Below, one piece after another: positions 22,026 to 31,379 of a stretch of DNA of 64,000 nucleotides. Each line of letters begins with the position of its first letter. Position 1 is the first letter of the stretch. Below the pieces are notes generated by a model that did not search any database, was not told the DNA's origin, and saw nothing but the letters and a program-made list of their open reading frames with translations. The DNA is from JBBKXR01 sp037969585. Lineage in GTDB: Bacteria; Verrucomicrobiota; Verrucomicrobiia; Verrucomicrobiales; DEV007. Location: contig JBBKXR010000251.1 in the NCBI GenBank assembly GCA_037969585.1, forward strand, positions 7,992 to 71,991, in the 5' to 3' direction. The position numbers and the translations under genes are program-made.

Positions 22026-23408
22026 TTACACAAACTTCCCGGGATTCAGAATTCTTTTTGGATCGAGCGCATTTTTCAGGTCTCCGTGAACCTTGCGCGA
22101 AACCTCTGAAACGGCCCGATTCCACCACGGCAGACGCGCCACGCCGATACCGTGTTCGCCGGTGATCACTCCGTCCCAGTCCAGCACTTGCACGAACAAT
22201 TTGTCGACAGCCGCATCGATCTTGGTTCGCTCATCGGCATCGTTCATTGCCTCCGGTTCGACCATCAAATTAACGTGGATATTGCCATCGCCGGCGTGAC
22301 CGAAACAGGCGATCGAGATCCCCGTGTCAGCCTGCAAGCGCTCGCAAAACTCGACCAGGTCCACCAGGCGACTGCGCGGCACGGCGATGTCATTGTTCAA
22401 CTTGTGTAGACCGGTGTCACGTAGGCTGTAAGAAAAGCTGCGGCGGATTTCCCATAGCTTGTCGCAGGCCTCCTCACCCAGCGCCACGTCGATCGAAAGC
22501 GGGTTCAGTCCCTCCAGCAATTTGCGTAGCGACGCCAGATCCGCCTCCACTGCGCCCGGTTGACCATCGAGGTCGACCAGCAAATGCGCATCGCCGTCCG
22601 GGATAAAATCGTTGCCCGGATACTTCCGCGCCGCCGCCAAGGTAAACGCATCGGCGATCTCCATTGCCGAAGGGAGGTAGCCACCAGCGAAGACCGCTTG
22701 CACCGCTGCCGCAGCTTTTGCGTAGTCAGAAAACGCCACCGAAAATGTCGCGCGCGCTGGCGGTAAGGGAATCAACCGCAAGGTGATTTCCGTGATCACC
22801 CCTAGCAGCCCTTCCGAACCGACAAACATGCCGATTAGATCAAAGCCGGTTTTGTTTTTGTGTGTCCGACCGCCAGTGCGCAGCACCTCGCCACTGGCGA
22901 GCACGACTTCCAGACCAAGCACATACGGACGCGTCACTCCATACTTGAGACACTTGGGACCGCCGGCATTGGTGGCCACGGTGCCACCGATACTGCACTC
23001 CTTCACACTCGACGGGTCCGGCGGATAAAACATGCCCTGGTCTTTCACCGCCGATTTCAAGTTCGACAAAATCACCCCCGGTTCCGTGATCACAACACCA
23101 TCGATCGCATTGACCTCACGAATCGCCGTCATCCGTGCCACCGACAAGACGATACCCGCATTCACCGGTACACAGCCGCCGACATAGCCGACACCACTGC
23201 CACGCGTCGTCACCGGGATCTCGTGCTCGTTGGCGAACTTCATTACCGCCACGACATCGTCACGCGATTCGGCAAATACCACCACGTCGGGCAGGTTCGA
23301 AGCGTACCACTTGTCGATCGCGTGCTTCTCCAGCACCGGCACATCGACGGAGACTTTTCCATCTCCTAACAAAGCCACCAATTGTTCGTTTAGTTGTTTC
23401 GAATTCAT
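22026..23408 (-). CDS. FAD-linked oxidase, glycolate/D-lactate dehydrogenase GlcD-like
   Basis: This 460-residue flavoprotein has an N-terminal PCMH-type FAD-binding domain (PVTTRGSGVGYVGGCVPVNAGIVLSV and a GGTVATNAGGPKCLKYG block) and a C-terminal FAD-oxidase domain ending CFGHAGDGNIHVNLM and GEHGIGVARLPW. It probably oxidises a 2-hydroxy acid such as glycolate or D-lactate. The start at 23408 overlaps the dgkA stop (ATGA), which shows translational coupling; an in-frame ATG 30 bases upstream lies inside dgkA. No glcE or glcF is adjacent. Confidence 0.9.
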   Translation of the reverse strand: MNSKQLNEQLVALLGDGKVSVDVPVLEKHAIDKWYASNLPDVVVFAESRDDVVAVMKFANEHEIPVTTRGSGVGYVGGCVPVNAGIVLSVARMTAIREVNAIDGVVITEPGVILSNLKSAVKDQGMFYPPDPSSVKECSIGGTVATNAGGPKCLKYGVTRPYVLGLEVVLASGEVLRTGGRTHKNKTGFDLIGMFVGSEGLLGVITEITLRLIPLPPARATFSVAFSDYAKAAAAVQAVFAGGYLPSAMEIADAFTLAAARKYPGNDFIPDGDAHLLVDLDGQPGAVEADLASLRKLLEGLNPLSIDVALGEEACDKLWEIRRSFSYSLRDTGLHKLNNDIAVPRSRLVDLVEFCERLQADTGISIACFGHAGDGNIHVNLMVEPEAMNDADERTKIDAAVDKLFVQVLDWDGVITGEHGIGVARLPWWNRAVSEVSRKVHGDLKNALDPKRILNPGKFV

Positions 23409-23779
23409 GAGACAATCCTTCCGTATATCAATTCCCAAAACTTCGGCCCGAACACCACCAGACCGATCAAGCCCGCTGCAATCGATGCCACCAGGACAGC
23501 GCCGGCCGAGGTGTCTTTGGCGTGGCCGATCAGCGGATTCTGTTCAGGATGCACGGCATCGCAAAGTGATTCGATCGCGGTGTTAAAGAGCTCAGCACCG
23601 GTCACCAGTGCAGCCGCGATGATCACTGCCAACCACTCGCCTGCGCTGATTTTCAGCCAAGCCCCAGCGATCGCGACGGCGATCGCTGCGAGTAGGTGCA
23701 GGCGCATATTGGGTTGCGTGCGCAGCGTGTAGCTGACGCCCCGCAGACCGTGACCGATCGATGTCAGCAGGCGTTTCAT
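23405..23779 (-). CDS. dgkA: Diacylglycerol kinase (DgkA, undecaprenol kinase type)
   Basis: This 124-residue three-helix membrane kinase phosphorylates diacylglycerol or undecaprenol. The signatures are GLRGVSYTLRTQPNMRLHLLAAI and the catalytic ELFNTAIESLCDAVHPEQNPLIGHAKDTSAGAVL region. The start at 23779 (MKRLLTS) is preferred over one seven codons upstream that lies next to a REP-like repeat. It overlaps the next gene by 4 bases. Confidence 0.92.
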   Translation of the reverse strand: MKRLLTSIGHGLRGVSYTLRTQPNMRLHLLAAIAVAIAGAWLKISAGEWLAVIIAAALVTGAELFNTAIESLCDAVHPEQNPLIGHAKDTSAGAVLVASIAAGLIGLVVFGPKFWELIYGRIVS

Positions 23780-23801
23780 TGAGTCGGGCTGATTGGCCAA
23801 C

Positions 23802-23827
23802 GGGCCACTCGCTGACGCTCGCAGCTA
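23802..23827 (-). repeat. REP-like repeat, copy 1
   Basis: The core GGCCACTCGCTGACGCTCG continues into CAGCTAC. It overlaps the last codon of fabV and lies in the 25-base gap to dgkA. Same family as the copies at 33465, 33517, 36101 and 36829. Confidence 0.65.
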
Positions 23828-25015
23828 CACTTCGGCGAGCTCGCGCATTGGGTCGGCTTCGGCACTGTAATCGACACCATCGAGACCGAATCCGAACAAT
23901 TTGAGAAAGTCTTTTTTATAACCTTCGAAATCGCCGAGTTCATCGAAGTTGTCGTTATCGACCTTTTCCCAGGCCTCACCGACAGTCGATTGTACTTCAT
24001 CGCGCATTTCCCAGTCGTCGATGCGAATGCGTCCACCCTCGTCGAGCGTCGGGCCATCGGCGGAGCAAAAGTGATCGGCGAACAAGCGCTGGATTTGCTC
24101 GGTCGTGCCTTCGTGCAAACCGCGCGGCTTCATGTCTTTGAACAGCAGAGAAATGTAGAGCGGCACCACGGGGATCGCTGAACTCGCCTGCGTGACCACG
24201 GCTTTGTTGACCGAGACGACAGCGGAACCGGCACCGAACTTTTCGTTCAAGCGCTCAGCGCTCTGTTCGAGATCGATCTTGGCGCGACCGATGGTGCCTT
24301 CTTTGTAGATTGGCCAAGTCAGCTCGGGCCCGATGTAAGAGTAGGCGACCGTGCGCGCGCCGTCGGCGAGCACACCGGCGTCGCTGAGTGCGTTGATCCA
24401 CATTTCCCAATCTTCGCCGCCCATCACTTTGATCGTGTTGGCGATCTCCTCTTCGCTGGCACCATCGAGAGTGATTTCGGTAACCTCTTTTTTGTCGGTG
24501 TTGAGATTCTTGTTGGTGTAGCTCTGACCGATCGGCTTCAGGCAGGACGAGTAGACTTCACCCGTGTTCGGGTCAGTGCGTCGCGGCGAGGCAAGGCTGT
24601 AAATGACCATGTCGACCTGGCCGAGGTCGCGCTTGATAATATCGATCGCCTGCTGCTTCAGCTCGTTGGAGAAAGCGTCGCCGTTGAGGCTTTTTGCATA
24701 CAGACCGGCTTCGGCCGCGGCGGCTTCAAACGCAGTGCTATTGTAAAAACCGGCGCTGGCAGTTTTGCGATCGGTCGGCGGCTTTTCAAAGAAAATGCCC
24801 AGCGTGTCGGCGCCACCGGAGAAAGCCGGAACGATGCGCGAGGAAAGGCCGTAACCGGTTGATGAACCGACCACGAGCACTTTCTTCGGCGCGCGTTCGG
24901 GATCGAGCGCGGGCTGGCTTTTCACGTAGGCAATCTGTTCGCGCACGTTGGCTTCACAGCCGTCAGGGTGGGCAGTGGTGCAAATAAAGCCGCGGGTCTT
25001 GGGTTCGATGATCAT
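23825..25015 (-). CDS. fabV: Enoyl-ACP reductase / trans-2-enoyl-CoA reductase
   Basis: This 396-residue FabV-type NADH-dependent reductase carries out the last step of fatty acid elongation. FabV is distinctive: a long SDR protein with the active site Tyr-X8-Lys, here Tyr237 and Lys246 in YKEGTIGRAK, and a Rossmann loop KKVLVVGSSTGYGLSSR at about 44-60. The end is complete (VDYSAEADPMREL). It precedes dgkA on the same strand. FabV is intrinsically less sensitive to triclosan than FabI in characterised examples. Confidence 0.95.
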   Translation of the reverse strand: MIIEPKTRGFICTTAHPDGCEANVREQIAYVKSQPALDPERAPKKVLVVGSSTGYGLSSRIVPAFSGGADTLGIFFEKPPTDRKTASAGFYNSTAFEAAAAEAGLYAKSLNGDAFSNELKQQAIDIIKRDLGQVDMVIYSLASPRRTDPNTGEVYSSCLKPIGQSYTNKNLNTDKKEVTEITLDGASEEEIANTIKVMGGEDWEMWINALSDAGVLADGARTVAYSYIGPELTWPIYKEGTIGRAKIDLEQSAERLNEKFGAGSAVVSVNKAVVTQASSAIPVVPLYISLLFKDMKPRGLHEGTTEQIQRLFADHFCSADGPTLDEGGRIRIDDWEMRDEVQSTVGEAWEKVDNDNFDELGDFEGYKKDFLKLFGFGLDGVDYSAEADPMRELAEV

Positions 25016-25369
25016 AAATTCCGGTGTTCTTTGAAGGGGAAACGATTAGCACAGATCGGGGCGGAGGGACACCGTTTAGCGCCACGGGAGAAATCGCAGC
25101 TCTGGGGCGTCCACCGAGATTTCTTGTGCGGATATTTTCAACTGCAAGTATAAATAGGCTGCTTAGCCTTATGATGCTCCTCCGGCGCGCGGCTTTCCAC
25201 CTCCAGTGAGCTTTACCATTACAAAATGCGTCGCATTTTCCTGTTTCGATCGGCATTTGAGGGTGTTTGCTCGCTTATATCGGCTGACAGGGTGATCCGA
25301 CGGAAAAAGGTGATACCTTGATTCTGGAGCCGCCGGTTGATTCCGAACTTCCCTGAACCTAATCCGCTA

Positions 25370-25900
25370 ATGTTCCCCCGCTTTCTCATTCTTTTCGTCG
25401 GTATCCCGCTGATCGAGCTGATGCTGTTTCTACAGATCGGTTCACGCATCGGACTGCTCGCGACGATCGCTACGGTCGTGCTCACCGGCATCATCGGCGC
25501 CTCGCTGACTAAGAGTCAGGGCTTGCAGGTGCTGTCGAAATACCAAAAGGCTCTCGCCGAGGGGCGCATGCCGCATGCGGAAGTCATCGAAGGGCTGATG
25601 ATCCTGGTTGCCGGTGCCATGCTGTTGACGCCCGGATTTTTGACCGACGCGATCGGCTTTGCCCTGTTGATCCCATCCGTTCGTGCAGCAGTGCGCGCCA
25701 TTGCGGTAGAAAAACTGAAGCAGAAAGTCGAAGTCCGTGTCGCCAATGCGGGAGCAGTCTTCCGCGGTGCCGGTGGACAGTCTACGGACGGCCGCTCGGC
25801 TCAATCGTCGCAGCCCAGGTCCACCACGCTAGGTGGCAAGCCAGTCATCGATGTCGAAGCGGAAGTCGAGGTAGACGAAACTGAGACCCGTCGCGGCTGA
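25370..25900 (+). CDS. fxsA: FxsA family membrane protein
   Basis: This 176-residue protein shows the FxsA pattern: three membrane segments at the N-terminus (FLILFVGIPLIELMLFLQIGSRIG and LATIATVVLTGIIGASL), then EGLMILVAGAMLLTPGFLTDAIGFALLIP, followed by a polar Ser/Gln-rich tail. The E. coli protein modulates phage T7 exclusion by plasmid F. The start at 25370 (MFPRFLIL) is preferred over one 33 bases upstream because membrane topology begins there. Confidence 0.85.
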   Translation: MFPRFLILFVGIPLIELMLFLQIGSRIGLLATIATVVLTGIIGASLTKSQGLQVLSKYQKALAEGRMPHAEVIEGLMILVAGAMLLTPGFLTDAIGFALLIPSVRAAVRAIAVEKLKQKVEVRVANAGAVFRGAGGQSTDGRSAQSSQPRSTTLGGKPVIDVEAEVEVDETETRRG

Positions 25901-25934
25901 GCGAGAGCGCGATTTCGAATCGCGCCCATCTGCC

Positions 25935-26030
25935 GGCAGCCAGATACCGTGCCGAATTTCGCAGCAGATCACTCCTCGCCGCGGTCCAATTTGCCGGGAC
26001 GCGATCAGGTGCTTGGTGCATCTGGCTGCC
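25935..26030. repeat. 96-bp element with 11-bp perfect inverted ends
   Basis: GGCAGCCAGAT at 25935-25945 and ATCTGGCTGCC at 26020-26030 bracket 74 bases between fxsA and the downstream exported gene. It may be a terminator-like stem or a small palindromic repeat; no T-run follows. Confidence 0.5.
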
Positions 26031-26070
26031 CAGTGCGACCCTATGCGCTCTCATCAAGCTACTATTCGCC

Positions 26071-27645
26071 ATGAAGTTCAGGACGCCCCAAACGCTAAAG
26101 ATCACTGCCAGTATGTTTTGCTTCGCCGGATTTGGGCTGACTACAGGTCATGCGCAGAACGTTGATTTCATGCGCGACGTCAAACCGCTGCTCGAGGGCG
26201 CCTGCGTGCAATGCCACGGTCCGAACGAAGAAGAGCTCGAAGCCGATTATCGCATCGATACCAAAGCGGCGGCGTTTGCCGGAGGCAGTTCTTACAAAGA
26301 CGAAGTCATATTTCCCGGCGACGCCGGCAAGAGCCCGGTCTACTGGATGACCAATTTGCACGAGGACGAACCGGACAGTGACGAGTGCATGCCGCCGAAG
26401 AAGCCGCTCAACAAAGCTCAGCAGCAGGTGTTGTTCGATTGGATTCAGGGTGGCGCGGAATGGCCAGACGGCGTTGTGCTCGAAGACAAACCGAGGGTGA
26501 ACTTCGCCAATGTCCGGCCGCTCCTGCTCAAGGGCGGTCCTTTTAACGCCGACGACAAGGAGGTGTTGCGCCTGTGGGTCGAACAGGGGTCCGATTGGCC
26601 GGAGGACCAAAAGCTCGGTGGCGGCGGACCGGCGGACAACCTCGAACTCGTCAAAAAAATTCACGCCGCCATCGTCGCCGGATCGCCCGAGAAGATCGCT
26701 GCAGACATGAAGCCTTATGAAAGCGTCATCCCTAAAACGGATGTGAAGTATCAGATGGTGCCGATCCCCGGCGGGGAGTTTCTGATGGGTAGCCCCGAAT
26801 CCGAAGAGGGCCGCTACGATGATGAAGGGCCGCAGCACAAAGTCGCTATCGAACCGTTCTGGATGGGCAAATACGAAGTCACCTGGGACATGCTCAACGG
26901 CTACACCAGCACCAACATCGGACGCAACAAAGACGGCTCGCCGATCAGTGTTCCAACCGGTGCCGACGACGCGGACATCACCTCCGCACCGACAGCGGCA
27001 TTCATGCCGATGGATTTCGGTATGGGCGTCAACGGCTTCCCCGCGGTCGGTATGACTCAGCATCTCGCGCAGAAGTTTTGTCAGTGGCTGAGCGCGCAAA
27101 CCGGTCACTACTACCGCCTGCCGACCGAGGCTGAGTGGGAGTACGCCTGCCGGGCTGGAACGACGACCGCGTTCTCCCACGGCGACTCCGAAGAAGGCCT
27201 CGCCGAATACGCCGTCTACGATCCCGAGCAGGTGCTCGATGGTTACGCGCGAGTCGGCAGCCGCAAGCCCAATCCCTGGGGGCTTTACGACATGCACGGC
27301 AACGTCATGGAGTGGTGCATCGATCAAGACATCGCCGATGCTTACGCAAAACGTGACCTCGACGGCGTCAATGTGATGCCTTTTGAAAAGCCGACCCGTC
27401 GTTATCCGCGCGTCGCTCGCGGCGGATCATGGTACGATATCGCCGAAGAACTGCGCAGTGCACGGCGGATCTTTTCGGATCCCTCCTGGAAAGATCTGGA
27501 CCCGCAACTGCCAAAATCGATCTGGTATCACACCGACGCCAAGTGGCTCGGATTTCGCATCGTGCGCCCGCTGAAAACCCCGAGTGTCGAGGCAATGCAT
27601 GAGTGGTGGAACTTGGGCACGGTCGACGATCAGGCAGCGGAGTGA
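26071..27645 (+). CDS. Exported heme c domain / formylglycine-generating-enzyme-like fusion protein
   Basis: This 524-residue protein has a signal peptide (cleavage near HAQN, residue 30) and a planctomycete-type cytochrome c domain with CVQCH at residues 45-49 and conserved PPKKPL region near 108. A C-terminal FGE-sulfatase (SUMF1) domain runs from about residue 225 to 515 (MVPIPGGEFLMGSPESEEGRYDDEGP, LPTEAEWEYACRAGT, NPWGLYDMHGNVMEWC, RVARGGSWYD). The arrangement is typical of exported proteins in the PVC group. A redox-linked or polysaccharide/sulfatase-associated role is likely but the substrate is unknown. It is convergent with the SGNH hydrolase gene. Confidence 0.85.
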   Translation: MKFRTPQTLKITASMFCFAGFGLTTGHAQNVDFMRDVKPLLEGACVQCHGPNEEELEADYRIDTKAAAFAGGSSYKDEVIFPGDAGKSPVYWMTNLHEDEPDSDECMPPKKPLNKAQQQVLFDWIQGGAEWPDGVVLEDKPRVNFANVRPLLLKGGPFNADDKEVLRLWVEQGSDWPEDQKLGGGGPADNLELVKKIHAAIVAGSPEKIAADMKPYESVIPKTDVKYQMVPIPGGEFLMGSPESEEGRYDDEGPQHKVAIEPFWMGKYEVTWDMLNGYTSTNIGRNKDGSPISVPTGADDADITSAPTAAFMPMDFGMGVNGFPAVGMTQHLAQKFCQWLSAQTGHYYRLPTEAEWEYACRAGTTTAFSHGDSEEGLAEYAVYDPEQVLDGYARVGSRKPNPWGLYDMHGNVMEWCIDQDIADAYAKRDLDGVNVMPFEKPTRRYPRVARGGSWYDIAEELRSARRIFSDPSWKDLDPQLPKSIWYHTDAKWLGFRIVRPLKTPSVEAMHEWWNLGTVDDQAAE

Positions 27646-27654
27646 ACCGCTCCG

Positions 27655-28425
27655 CTAGCCGGCTTCGCCGAAACCCAATTCCGCCAGCACTGGCCGAAGC
27701 ACCGCCGCCCATTTGGCGTAGCCGGCTGCATTGAGATGCAAAAGATCCCGGAAATTCTCCGCGGTGGCGTTGCCATTTTCGTCGGCATAAAGGGTCCAGG
27801 TATCGACCACGGTGACTTGACCAAAATCCCTCGCTACCTCGTCTACGGCGACGTTGATTGCCTTGATCTTATCCACCGGTCGGTCTTTTTCGACTGAGCT
27901 GGGAAACACGCGGCAGAGAACGATCGGCATCTCCGGATTGTGTTTTTTCAAAGCGTCCAGAATTAAGCGGACATTGTCGGCGACCTGATTAGCGGTGGCC
28001 TTTTCTTCGAGGTCGTTGGTGCCCATCAGCATGACCACGCCGCGCGGTCTCAGTGCAATCACGTCTTCATCGAGGCGCAGCAGCATGCCGCGCGTGGTGT
28101 CGCCGCTGATGCCGCGATTGGCAGCTTTGATGCCAGCGAAGGCTCCGCCAAAATCATCACCCCAACCCTGCGTGATCGAGTCACCGAGAAAGACCAAGGC
28201 ACCCTGATCTTTTTCGACCTGCTGCGCCCAGACACTGCGCTTTTTGCGCCACAAGCTCTGAAACCAGTCGTAGCGACGCAGCGGACCGCTGCCGGCGAGT
28301 TGCTTGTCGTTCGCCGGCAACGTAAAAGCGTCGGCTACGGCCGGATCGGCGACCGCTTGAGCGTAGCCATCGACGACAAACACGCCGCAGCACAGACCGA
28401 GAAGGAGGAGCTGGACAATTTTCAA
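27655..28425 (-). CDS. SGNH/GDSL-family hydrolase, exported
   Basis: This 256-residue protein has a signal peptide (LLLLGLCCGVFVVDGYAQA) and the four SGNH blocks: LGDSITQGWG (catalytic Ser), a Gly in NRGISGDTT, MGTNDLEEK (Asn) and a C-terminal DLLHLNAAGYAKWA (Asp and His). Such enzymes deacetylate or hydrolyse esters on platelet-activating factor-like or carbohydrate substrates. It is likely periplasmic. It is read toward the SUMF1-like fusion gene. Confidence 0.9.
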   Translation of the reverse strand: MKIVQLLLLGLCCGVFVVDGYAQAVADPAVADAFTLPANDKQLAGSGPLRRYDWFQSLWRKKRSVWAQQVEKDQGALVFLGDSITQGWGDDFGGAFAGIKAANRGISGDTTRGMLLRLDEDVIALRPRGVVMLMGTNDLEEKATANQVADNVRLILDALKKHNPEMPIVLCRVFPSSVEKDRPVDKIKAINVAVDEVARDFGQVTVVDTWTLYADENGNATAENFRDLLHLNAAGYAKWAAVLRPVLAELGFGEAG

Positions 28426-28447
28426 AACGAACGATTAAAACGTTGGA

Positions 28448-29158
28448 TCACCCAGCATTCGTATACACCGCCTGCACATCCTCATCCTCTTCGATTTTTT
28501 CGACGAAGGCTTCGATGTCATCCATCTGCGCATCGGTGAAGTCGTTAGGCGAGTTCGGAATGCGTTCCAGCTTTGAGGTGGCTCCCTCGATGCCTAGCGC
28601 TTCGACAGCATGAGACATCGCACCGAAACTGGTGTAGTCGGCGTAGGCATAAACATGGCCTTCGTCGACCTCGAATTCTTCGAGTCCGGCGTCCATGAGA
28701 CCGAGTTCGATCTCTTCAACTTCCATGCCCTCGGCGACCGGAAAATCGATCACCGTCTTGCGGTCGAACATGAACTCGAGCGAACCGGTTGGCACGATCT
28801 GGCCGTCGGCTTTGGAAAAGATGAACTTGAGGTTGGCGACGGTGCGGTTGGTGTTATCACTGGCGCACTCGATGAACAACAGGACGCCGTGCGGACCTTT
28901 GCCCTCGTAGTTGATCTCAGAGATCGCCAACATGTCCTTGCCCTCGGCGCGCTTGATCGCGGCGATGACATTGTCCTTAGGCATGTTCGCAGCCTTGGAA
29001 TTGTTGATCGCGGTGCGCAGTTTGCCATTCGACTCGGGATCCGATCCGCCCTCTTTGGCGGCGATGGTGATCGCTTTGGCAAGCTTGGGAAAAACCGTCG
29101 ACATGGCTCCCCAGCGTTTCTCTTTTGATTTGCGGCGATATTCGAAGGCGCGTCCCAT
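28448..29158 (-). CDS. YebC/PmpR family translation/transcription regulator
   Basis: This 236-residue TACO1/YebC-type protein has the typical N-terminus MGRAFEYRRKSKEKRWGAMSTVFPKLAKAI, then NSKAANMPKDNVIAAIKRAEGKD and the domain 2/3 block YEGKGPHGVLLFIECASDNTNRTVANLKFIF. Family members act in relieving ribosome stalling at proline stretches or as DNA-binding regulators. Length is normal. It lies 22 bases upstream of the SGNH gene on the same strand. Confidence 0.95.
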   Translation of the reverse strand: MGRAFEYRRKSKEKRWGAMSTVFPKLAKAITIAAKEGGSDPESNGKLRTAINNSKAANMPKDNVIAAIKRAEGKDMLAISEINYEGKGPHGVLLFIECASDNTNRTVANLKFIFSKADGQIVPTGSLEFMFDRKTVIDFPVAEGMEVEEIELGLMDAGLEEFEVDEGHVYAYADYTSFGAMSHAVEALGIEGATSKLERIPNSPNDFTDAQMDDIEAFVEKIEEDEDVQAVYTNAG

Positions 29159-29294
29159 GGTCGGTCAGATAGAATGAATTGAATCGGGCGCCACACTAAC
29201 GGGGAGTGCCGTGAAACTCAAGGAGCTGTGTTCTTTGTTGTTGGTGCCTTGTTCTTGGTTTCTTCCGGGGAAAATGCGCTACCTTGGCAGCACC

Positions 29295-29642
29295 ATGAAC
29301 GTCGAACGTTGCAAATATATCCTCTGGGCCGCCGATATGGATCGGGCGCTGAATTTCTATCACGATGTGTTCGGTGCCGAGATAACTCGACGCTCTGAGG
29401 TGATCAGCGAAATCGAAATCTGTGGAGCGATCATCGGCATTCACGGCGGCGGCGAGGGCAAGCGCACCTGGACCGGTCTCAGTTTTCAAGTCGCTGATGT
29501 GGTCGAGGGAGCCGCCGAAGTCGTCGCCGGCGGCGGACAGCTCAGTCGGGAACCGCAACCGGAGGATGACGAGCCGCCGCACTTGGCGATGTGCATCGAT
29601 CCGGAAGGCAACGACTTTATGCTCAGTCGGAAGCGGGGGTGA
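29295..29642 (+). CDS. VOC-family (glyoxalase-like) protein
   Basis: This 115-residue protein has one vicinal-oxygen-chelate repeat pair: CKYILWAADMDRALNFYHDVFGAEITRR at the start and PHLAMCIDPEGNDFMLSRKRG at the end, with EIEICGAIIGIHGGG between. The metal ligand positions are partly conserved. The substrate is unknown. The ATG at 29295 fits the domain start; two upstream in-frame ATGs add 28 unrelated residues. Confidence 0.8.
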   Translation: MNVERCKYILWAADMDRALNFYHDVFGAEITRRSEVISEIEICGAIIGIHGGGEGKRTWTGLSFQVADVVEGAAEVVAGGGQLSREPQPEDDEPPHLAMCIDPEGNDFMLSRKRG

Positions 29643-29653
29643 GGAGAGCCTTG

Positions 29654-30244
29654 CTACTTTCCCCTCCGCCGCAAAACCACCAAGCGCCCTTGCTGATCAC
29701 GCCGCAGGCTGATCACTTCGCGGGTCGTTTCTTTCGGCTTGGTTTTGCCGTACTCGATCTCAATGGAGGCGACTTGCGGATGGATATCGAGACTGGTGAC
29801 GCGAAACACCGGTTCGTGTTTCATGCGGATGAAGCAAAACAAGGGCACCTCGCGGTGCTCGGCATTCCACAACAGGTTTGACGGCGGGAAATTGAGCTGG
29901 TCAGCAAGCGCCGACAACACTTCGCGCACCGACGCCTCCTCGTGCTGCTTGGTCAGCTTGTTGGCGGCGCGGCGGTTGCGCATTTGTTCGAGCAGCGTCG
30001 CCACCGGATTACGGCGATTTTCCTCCAGCTCCTCGATGATGTGCCGCTGATGCGCTCCCATCTGCGCCTGCAGTTCGTCACGCGAAATCTGGCCGCTCTC
30101 GAACTGGCGGAACAGCTGCTTGGGATTCGGATGAGGGTGGAAGAAATCCACAGGAACGTGGCGCGACGCGCCGATCTTAGATTTTGGTTTCGGAACTCTA
30201 ATACGGAAAGGCTGCGAACCTTCGACCTCTAGTTCAGCTCGCAA
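29654..30244 (-). CDS. Conserved-looking hypothetical protein
   Basis: This 196-residue soluble, basic protein is not recognised. The middle (residues about 45-110) is helical and charged (QFESGQISRDELQAQMGAHQRHIIEELEE...RNRRAANKLTKQHEEASVREVLSAL). The C-terminal part looks like beta structure (REVPLFCFIRMKHEPVFRVTSLDIH, then ASIEIEYGKTKPKETTREVISLRRD). It ends 12 bases upstream of the DUF1080 gene's stop side on the same strand. No membrane segment or signal is present. Confidence 0.6.
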   Translation of the reverse strand: MRAELEVEGSQPFRIRVPKPKSKIGASRHVPVDFFHPHPNPKQLFRQFESGQISRDELQAQMGAHQRHIIEELEENRRNPVATLLEQMRNRRAANKLTKQHEEASVREVLSALADQLNFPPSNLLWNAEHREVPLFCFIRMKHEPVFRVTSLDIHPQVASIEIEYGKTKPKETTREVISLRRDQQGRLVVLRRRGK

Positions 30245-30256
30245 GCCTCAGTTCGC

Positions 30257-31231
30257 TCATTTCTCGATCAGCCACACGTTGCGAAACGCGGTCGGATTGC
30301 CGTGGCCTTGAAACAGGATCGGCCCACGCGCAACTTCGGGGCGAGTGCCGCCTGCTCCGGTGCCTTTTGGCAACTCTACGTCGTCGTGAATCTTCACGCC
30401 ATTGTGCACGACGGTGATGCGCGCATTCGCCGTTTTTTCTCCAGCAGCGTCAAAGGTCGGTGCGGTAAAATCGATGTCGTAAGTTTGCCAGGTCAGCGGC
30501 GGCAGCGACATTGGCACGTCGGCAGCCTTGAATTTGTAGAGACAACCACACCACTGTTTCGGATCGGACTTCAGCTCCAGCACCGGTTCCAGCAATTCCC
30601 TGTCGAACACCAGTCCAAAGGTGTCGAGCACCTGAACTTCGTAGCGGTTCTGCAAATAAAGACCGCTGTTACCTCGGTCCTGGCTCGATAGCGGAGTCTG
30701 CGGCTTGTAGGGCAGCCGGAACTCTACGTGCAGATGAAAATTGCCATATTCGCCGGTCGTTTGGCTGCCAGCCCATAGCGAGCCGTCTTTGATCTCGCCT
30801 TTTACCTTGTCGTTCTCCTCGCCGGCAAACAGCACGACCGCACCTTCGGGAGCTTTCTTTCCAAGCGTCGGACTCTCGCGCACGACGCGCATCAGTAGCT
30901 CACCGTCGCCGGTTTTTTCCTCCACCTCAGTCACCGCCATCACCTCGAAGGCCGCATCGCTGCCATCCCATCCAGCGCCCGGGAGCCCCCCCATATACGT
31001 GCTGACCAAAAACTGCCCGCCGCCGAGACCAGCCACCCGAACTCCTTGCCTCGCTTCCTTGTGATCGATAGCGGTCACGTATTCACCGATTTGTCTGAAG
31101 TCCGCGTCCTGCTCCGCCGCAATCGCCGGATCGAGCCAGAGCGGCCCCGCCGGCTTTTTGTCGTCAGCCGCATCGGCAAGCGCCGGACCGAACAGCGCGA
31201 CGCAGAGCAGGGAAAGGAAGGTTTTCATCAT
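30257..31231 (-). CDS. DUF1080 (3-keto-disaccharide hydrolase-like) exported protein
   Basis: This 324-residue protein has a signal peptide (TFLSLLCVALFGPALADA) followed by a C-terminal concanavalin-like DUF1080 domain from about residue 125. Diagnostic blocks are FHLHVEFRLPYKP, GNSGLYLQNRYEVQVLDTFG, PPLTWQTYDIDFTAP and the final GPILFQGHGNPTAFRNVWLIE. Members hydrolyse or bind keto-sugars. The family is expanded in Planctomycetes and Verrucomicrobia. It likely works in the periplasm on polysaccharide breakdown products. Confidence 0.9.
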   Translation of the reverse strand: MMKTFLSLLCVALFGPALADAADDKKPAGPLWLDPAIAAEQDADFRQIGEYVTAIDHKEARQGVRVAGLGGGQFLVSTYMGGLPGAGWDGSDAAFEVMAVTEVEEKTGDGELLMRVVRESPTLGKKAPEGAVVLFAGEENDKVKGEIKDGSLWAGSQTTGEYGNFHLHVEFRLPYKPQTPLSSQDRGNSGLYLQNRYEVQVLDTFGLVFDRELLEPVLELKSDPKQWCGCLYKFKAADVPMSLPPLTWQTYDIDFTAPTFDAAGEKTANARITVVHNGVKIHDDVELPKGTGAGGTRPEVARGPILFQGHGNPTAFRNVWLIEK

Positions 31232-31379
31232 GCTCCCAGTTTGCCCCGACTCGCACCAGCACGCAAGCCAGGTGTCGAAATGGATCCCCGGATCGCCTCA
31301 AAAAACCATTGACGAAACCACTAAACGGCAAAATCCTGTGCGCATTAACCAACTGATCAAACTACAGCCTGCTCCAAAA

